Below, piece after piece: positions 60,080 through 64,000 of a stretch of 64,000 bases of DNA (position 1 is its first letter; the number at the start of each line of letters is the position of its first letter). The DNA comes from Apostichopus japonicus (Eukaryota > Echinodermata > Holothuroidea > Aspidochirotida > Stichopodidae): assembly GCF_037975245.1 (NCBI RefSeq), contig NC_092567.1:4968214-5032213 (forward strand), written 5' to 3'. The notes below the pieces were generated by a model, which ran no database searches, was not told the origin of the DNA, and saw only the letters and a program-made list of their open reading frames with translations. Both the position numbers and the translations under genes were made by a program.

Positions 60080-63000
60080 ACAATTCTATTGCCTGGCTAT
60101 CAGGTTTTGTACTATCCTCACCTTCCTTAATTCCTTCATTGATTAGTACAATATATTAACTTTATATACTTTCAAGGTACTTGTACCAGTACAGGGTTTC
60201 TAGTTGTTGATAGGTGTCTTACCAAACAAAATGCACATGAACTATATATATATAACGTACGGTCTATGGGATGGGGGGGGGGGGGTTATGTTGGCTCTCG
60301 TAGGGAACTGTGATTCGTTATTTTATTTGTATTCGTTAAGTTCCTATACAAAATTTTCCAAATTAAGCCGCTCTATTCCGCAACGGTAATGCAAACGGGC
60401 TACGTGTAGAGCAATAAATGATCAAATTAGTGCATGTAGTTAACAAAAACACAAAGAAGAAAGTGAACCACGTAGGTGAGTTCAAAATCAACAACAAAGG
60501 GAAATCACACATACACAAACTCACTCCAAAATGGAATAACTTGAATACAAATCGACACCAGATACAGTCTAGCGTGTACGTGTATGTAGGCGGAAGGGGG
60601 GAGTGGTGGATTCCCCCTTTGTCAGCAGGTCCTGCACTATACCTCCCTCCGTTAATTCCTCCATCGATAAGTACAATCTATTAACCTTATTTACTTACCT
60701 AATCAGGGTTTAGTTGGATGACCTTTGTTCTGATGTAAATATCCTGACTCAACGACCTTTAGTTTCAATAATATGGGAATCCTTCATGTTATATTCAATC
60801 CTTGATAATTGGTTCCAGTATCGAATGGTCCTGGAATGGGAGGTGATGTCCAACTGTTTGGTTGAGGGAGTGTTGATGAACATACAATGCCATAGCAGTA
60901 GATCAAGCCTTTCTAAATCGAAGGTCAATGTGACAACATCGGAATTCCATTATAAACACAGTCAACGTATCCAAAGTGTGCAGACATCAATCCGATATAC
61001 AAAGCTATTTGGAGGAACACATCCACTACTTCGTGTATAACAGTGATCGCCGTGTTAAAACCTGTCGTACAACTGATGTGCCATACGTTCTGATTTGAGC
61101 AATTGTATCACATTTTCTATTGTTTACCTGTATTTGAAAGCTTTACTAAAATATGAGTCATTTCTGCAGGTAACGCAGTAACATAACAAATCTATTCATA
61201 TGTATCAAACCGAGGCAGAGGTCATACTATATACAATAGCAGGGAAACAACAGTTACTAAATGTATACACTGATGGCGTGAAAGCCTTTGTAACGGTTTT
61301 TACGAATGCGCTTGTTTTAAGTAACGTTCATTGGTTATGACACGCACTTTGAATATGGGAACTGTTTAAATGAAATTCTCGCTAAATCAAACTTACTATA
61401 ACGTTTTCTATTAAGAAGATATTCACATGTCACCCTACTTTGAAGTCCTTGCCTAGCTAAGTTCTAACTTGGATCAAGTTCTAGTTTCTAATTTGTACCC
61501 CGAAAATAATCTTACCGCTTGTCGACGAGGCACACGACAATTACTCAACAATCGGCGTGTACATTAACCTCGATCGTATATGTCAATGCGGAATCGCGCC
61601 TAACAACGTATACTAACCATTGTGACCCCTTGTCCCTTTTGACACTCAACTCTAGTGGTTTCGCCTTGAACGTATATGATTCCACAACAACTGAGGTCAT
61701 GATCTTATAGCTACCACGTTCCTTGTGAAGATATACCAGAACAATTGAATCTAGCTAAATGGTACATTTCTTGATGATTACCGCAATTTTCAATTAAAAC
61801 ATTTTCATTTTGAGTACTTTTCAAACATCAAACTGCAGCTGGAACTCACGCAGCTAGTCAAGAATGTACACAAATGTACATAGACACAAACAGCTGACGA
61901 CATGACAGTTGTTCCTTAGCAACACAAATCTCCTTGCCAATTTCTATATTCTGCAAATATTTTTGACTACGCTTGTCATATAGCAAGTCGAAAGGATAGC
62001 AATATATCGAAAATTTGACATCTTATTTTCAAATTTCCACTGTCTTGTCTGAAAACGTTGGCCATTTTATTGTAAATTTGTCACTCATTGCATTTTCCAA
62101 ATGTGGGCAAGGGGGCTGAAGATTTGACAGTCACGTTGAACTTCATTAGATAATTGTATATTATAACATGTGTGAAGGCAGCTTTCTTTAAATTGATCCT
62201 ATCCCCATCCCTACCCCCCCCCCACTCCTACTTGTGACTTCTAAAAATTGACCCTGGCTGCAAACGTTTCTGATTATTATTATTATTATTTATCTTTATG
62301 GGTAAATTGATTGATCACCCAAAATTGAATTGAAAAATGTGAATACATAATTTCGATGAGATGAAAAATTTAGTCAGTCCCACTGTTAGCTGTTTTTTTT
62401 TTAAGTTTTGCTTGTTTCTTCTCCAATCCGATAAATATTTCAAATGTTATAGCATTTTTTGTTTGTTCCGTGGTAAAGATATGAAGATTTCTCCTAGATT
62501 CGCTGAAAATTTGACAGAACAAAACTTTGAAATTTAGCATAATTATTCCGTATAAATATTCAATCAGCAGCTGCACGAAGTTCCTTTTTTCCATGATCTG
62601 ATTTCAAATAGCTGCTATTCAACTGTTTACACCAGTATAATATATGTTATAAGTCATTTTTATAATAAAACAAGGGGCCAGTCCAAGTCAATTAATGATG
62701 AGTTGTACTCTGTTTATTGATGTGAAAGTAGTCTATAGGCTTATAAGAATTTAATTGTTCTGGTTGTTAAAGATTTGACCAAATACAATGATATCAAACA
62801 AAACTGAACAGAATAGTAACAGTGTTGAAGCCAGGTACATTTATCCGAGTACCAAGTACTTTTAAGTACTTGAGGCTCCCGAGAACCCAGGTATCCTAGC
62901 CCGATGACTGGCTTTTTAGGATCCGAGTACCAGTTTTCGAGTACAGTATTGTATATACAGTATTCAGTACCGAGTACGAATTAAACTATTTCATACTAGT

Positions 63001-63890
63001 ACTTCTGATTTCTTAAATATACAACAACCTAATATTTATAACTGTTCCCGGTGGTGATTATAAGTAAATGATATATACCAGTCGAATATGAAGACATTGT
63101 TTGTGTCTTGTTATGGTTTGACAAATTTTCAAATGTAAAATGTCTTAAAATGATGGGTAAATAGGGTTGCAAGTGCCATATTAATACTACAAACATGCTA
63201 TAAATTGTTTTATGTTAGACACATAATATACATCACTTATGCTTTCTTTGTTCATGCTATATGTACTGTTCTTGGTAATATAAACGGCTATTCTGCTGCA
63301 GTAGAGACACATGAGAACGGTGACATTACAGAGTAATAAAAATCATCGATAACTTATAATAACTACCTACTGTAACGTCAGTATTACGAAACTGTTTGTT
63401 TTACATTACTCGTCTTTAAGTACTCGTCACGAACAAGTACCAAGCACTTTGAATCGAGTACAAGTACGAGTACTTAAGCATCAGAGTGCGGTTGCGAAAG
63501 GATGAGTACCAAGTACTGTTAACCTAGTGCGAGTACCGATCATTTGAAAAAAAAAAGATGTTTGAATGCCACTCGAGTGCCGGGTGCTTTTCGAGTACTA
63601 CAACACTAGAAAATAGCTTCTTGACAAAACTTTACCAGATTTTTTTTTCATTTTTATTTTACTAGTGCTTGGAACAAATTTCAATTACATACAAACACAA
63701 AAAGACATTGGCAACACCAAATCTCTCCCGAAATTGAAACATACAGATACCGATACGGTCAAACTTCTTTAAATCGTAGTTACTAATGAGGAACTGATTA
63801 TATGTAATTTAAACCGTACTTACTAATGAGGGACTGATTAATGTAATTTAAACAGTACTGACTAATCAGGAACTGATTAAGGTAATTTAA
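60080..63890 (+). repeat. Direct duplication, copy 2
   Basis: 60457-63850 pairs with 55770-57890. A short extra partial copy of the CAGGTTTTGTACTATCC segment lies at 60095-60190. Copy 2 contains about 1 kb (61320-62290) not present in copy 1 and keeps the full hAT at 62820-63608. A poly-G run is at 60272-60284. Confidence 0.82.
62820..63608 (+). mobile_element. hAT MITE with GAGTAC-rich ends
   Basis: Starts CAGTGTTGAAGCCAGGTAC and ends CGAGTACTACAACACT. The left copy at 57254 preserves the better TIR CAGTGTTGTAG, complementary to CTACAACACT. Subterminal regions are packed with CGAGTAC and CAAGTAC words (62850-62985 and 63415-63600). CAGTGTTGTAG with such arrays is typical of hAT MITEs in marine invertebrates. 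No coding capacity and no exact target duplication were found. Confidence 0.72.
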
Positions 63891-64000
63891 CGTAAAACGG
63901 TAGTAACATACCTTGTTTTTTTTATAAGATAAACCAAGACAAAACTGATCAGCAATTGATTGAACATATTTTATTTTCTTATTAGGATCATCTTTTTCGC

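Overview
This window looks like an AT-rich animal nuclear genome. It has split genes with GT-AG introns, a tRNA-derived SINE, hAT transposons with 8-base target-site duplications (TSDs), an LTR, LINE debris, long minisatellites and microsatellites, and no operons. A NACHT (NLR-type) gene, many TAGGCCTA-like words and the repeat style suggest a deuterostome marine invertebrate, most likely an echinoderm such as a sea cucumber. That placement is inference; no rRNA or mitochondrial marker is present.

Layout. 1-9.5 kb: old repeats and the 3' part of an unrecognised plus-strand gene built from small phase-compatible exons (2655-9245), with a CACGTG repeat cluster, a SINE and a long palindrome in its introns. 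9.5-18.5 kb: two diverged copies of one segment, the first holding a 2.4 kb G-rich minisatellite, plus a 1.9 kb hAT-like element (12868-14784) with another hAT inside it. 19.8-27.1 kb: the most striking structure, a 6,983-base segment (19844-26826) with inverted ends beginning CACTCTTA and a TA duplication, inserted in an older hAT MITE. It carries a complete-looking promoter, a spliced gene resembling the SAMD3-like family (exons 21503-25212 well supported) and a poly(A) signal. 27-38 kb: minisatellites, a decayed hAT transposase end, a probable solo LTR, a third copy of the repeated segment, and a hairpin-forming minisatellite. 39.3-40.6 kb: second copy of the 12.9 kb hAT-like element. 42.0-43.8 kb: minus-strand NACHT gene. 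44.6-46.2 kb: a hAT inserted in a decayed copy of an NLR exon. 48.6-49.0 kb: GATC-rich degenerate array. 52.2-54.2 kb: LINE fragment and the last two exons of an unidentified gene. 55-64 kb: a U2-snRNA-headed repeat, a 1.7 kb ATC microsatellite, and a diverged direct duplication on both sides of it.

The genes do not form a pathway. The coherent story is transposon layering: four insertions can be dated relative to one another because TSDs, or paralogous empty sites, are present in the same window. All homology calls are by eye; no database search was run.
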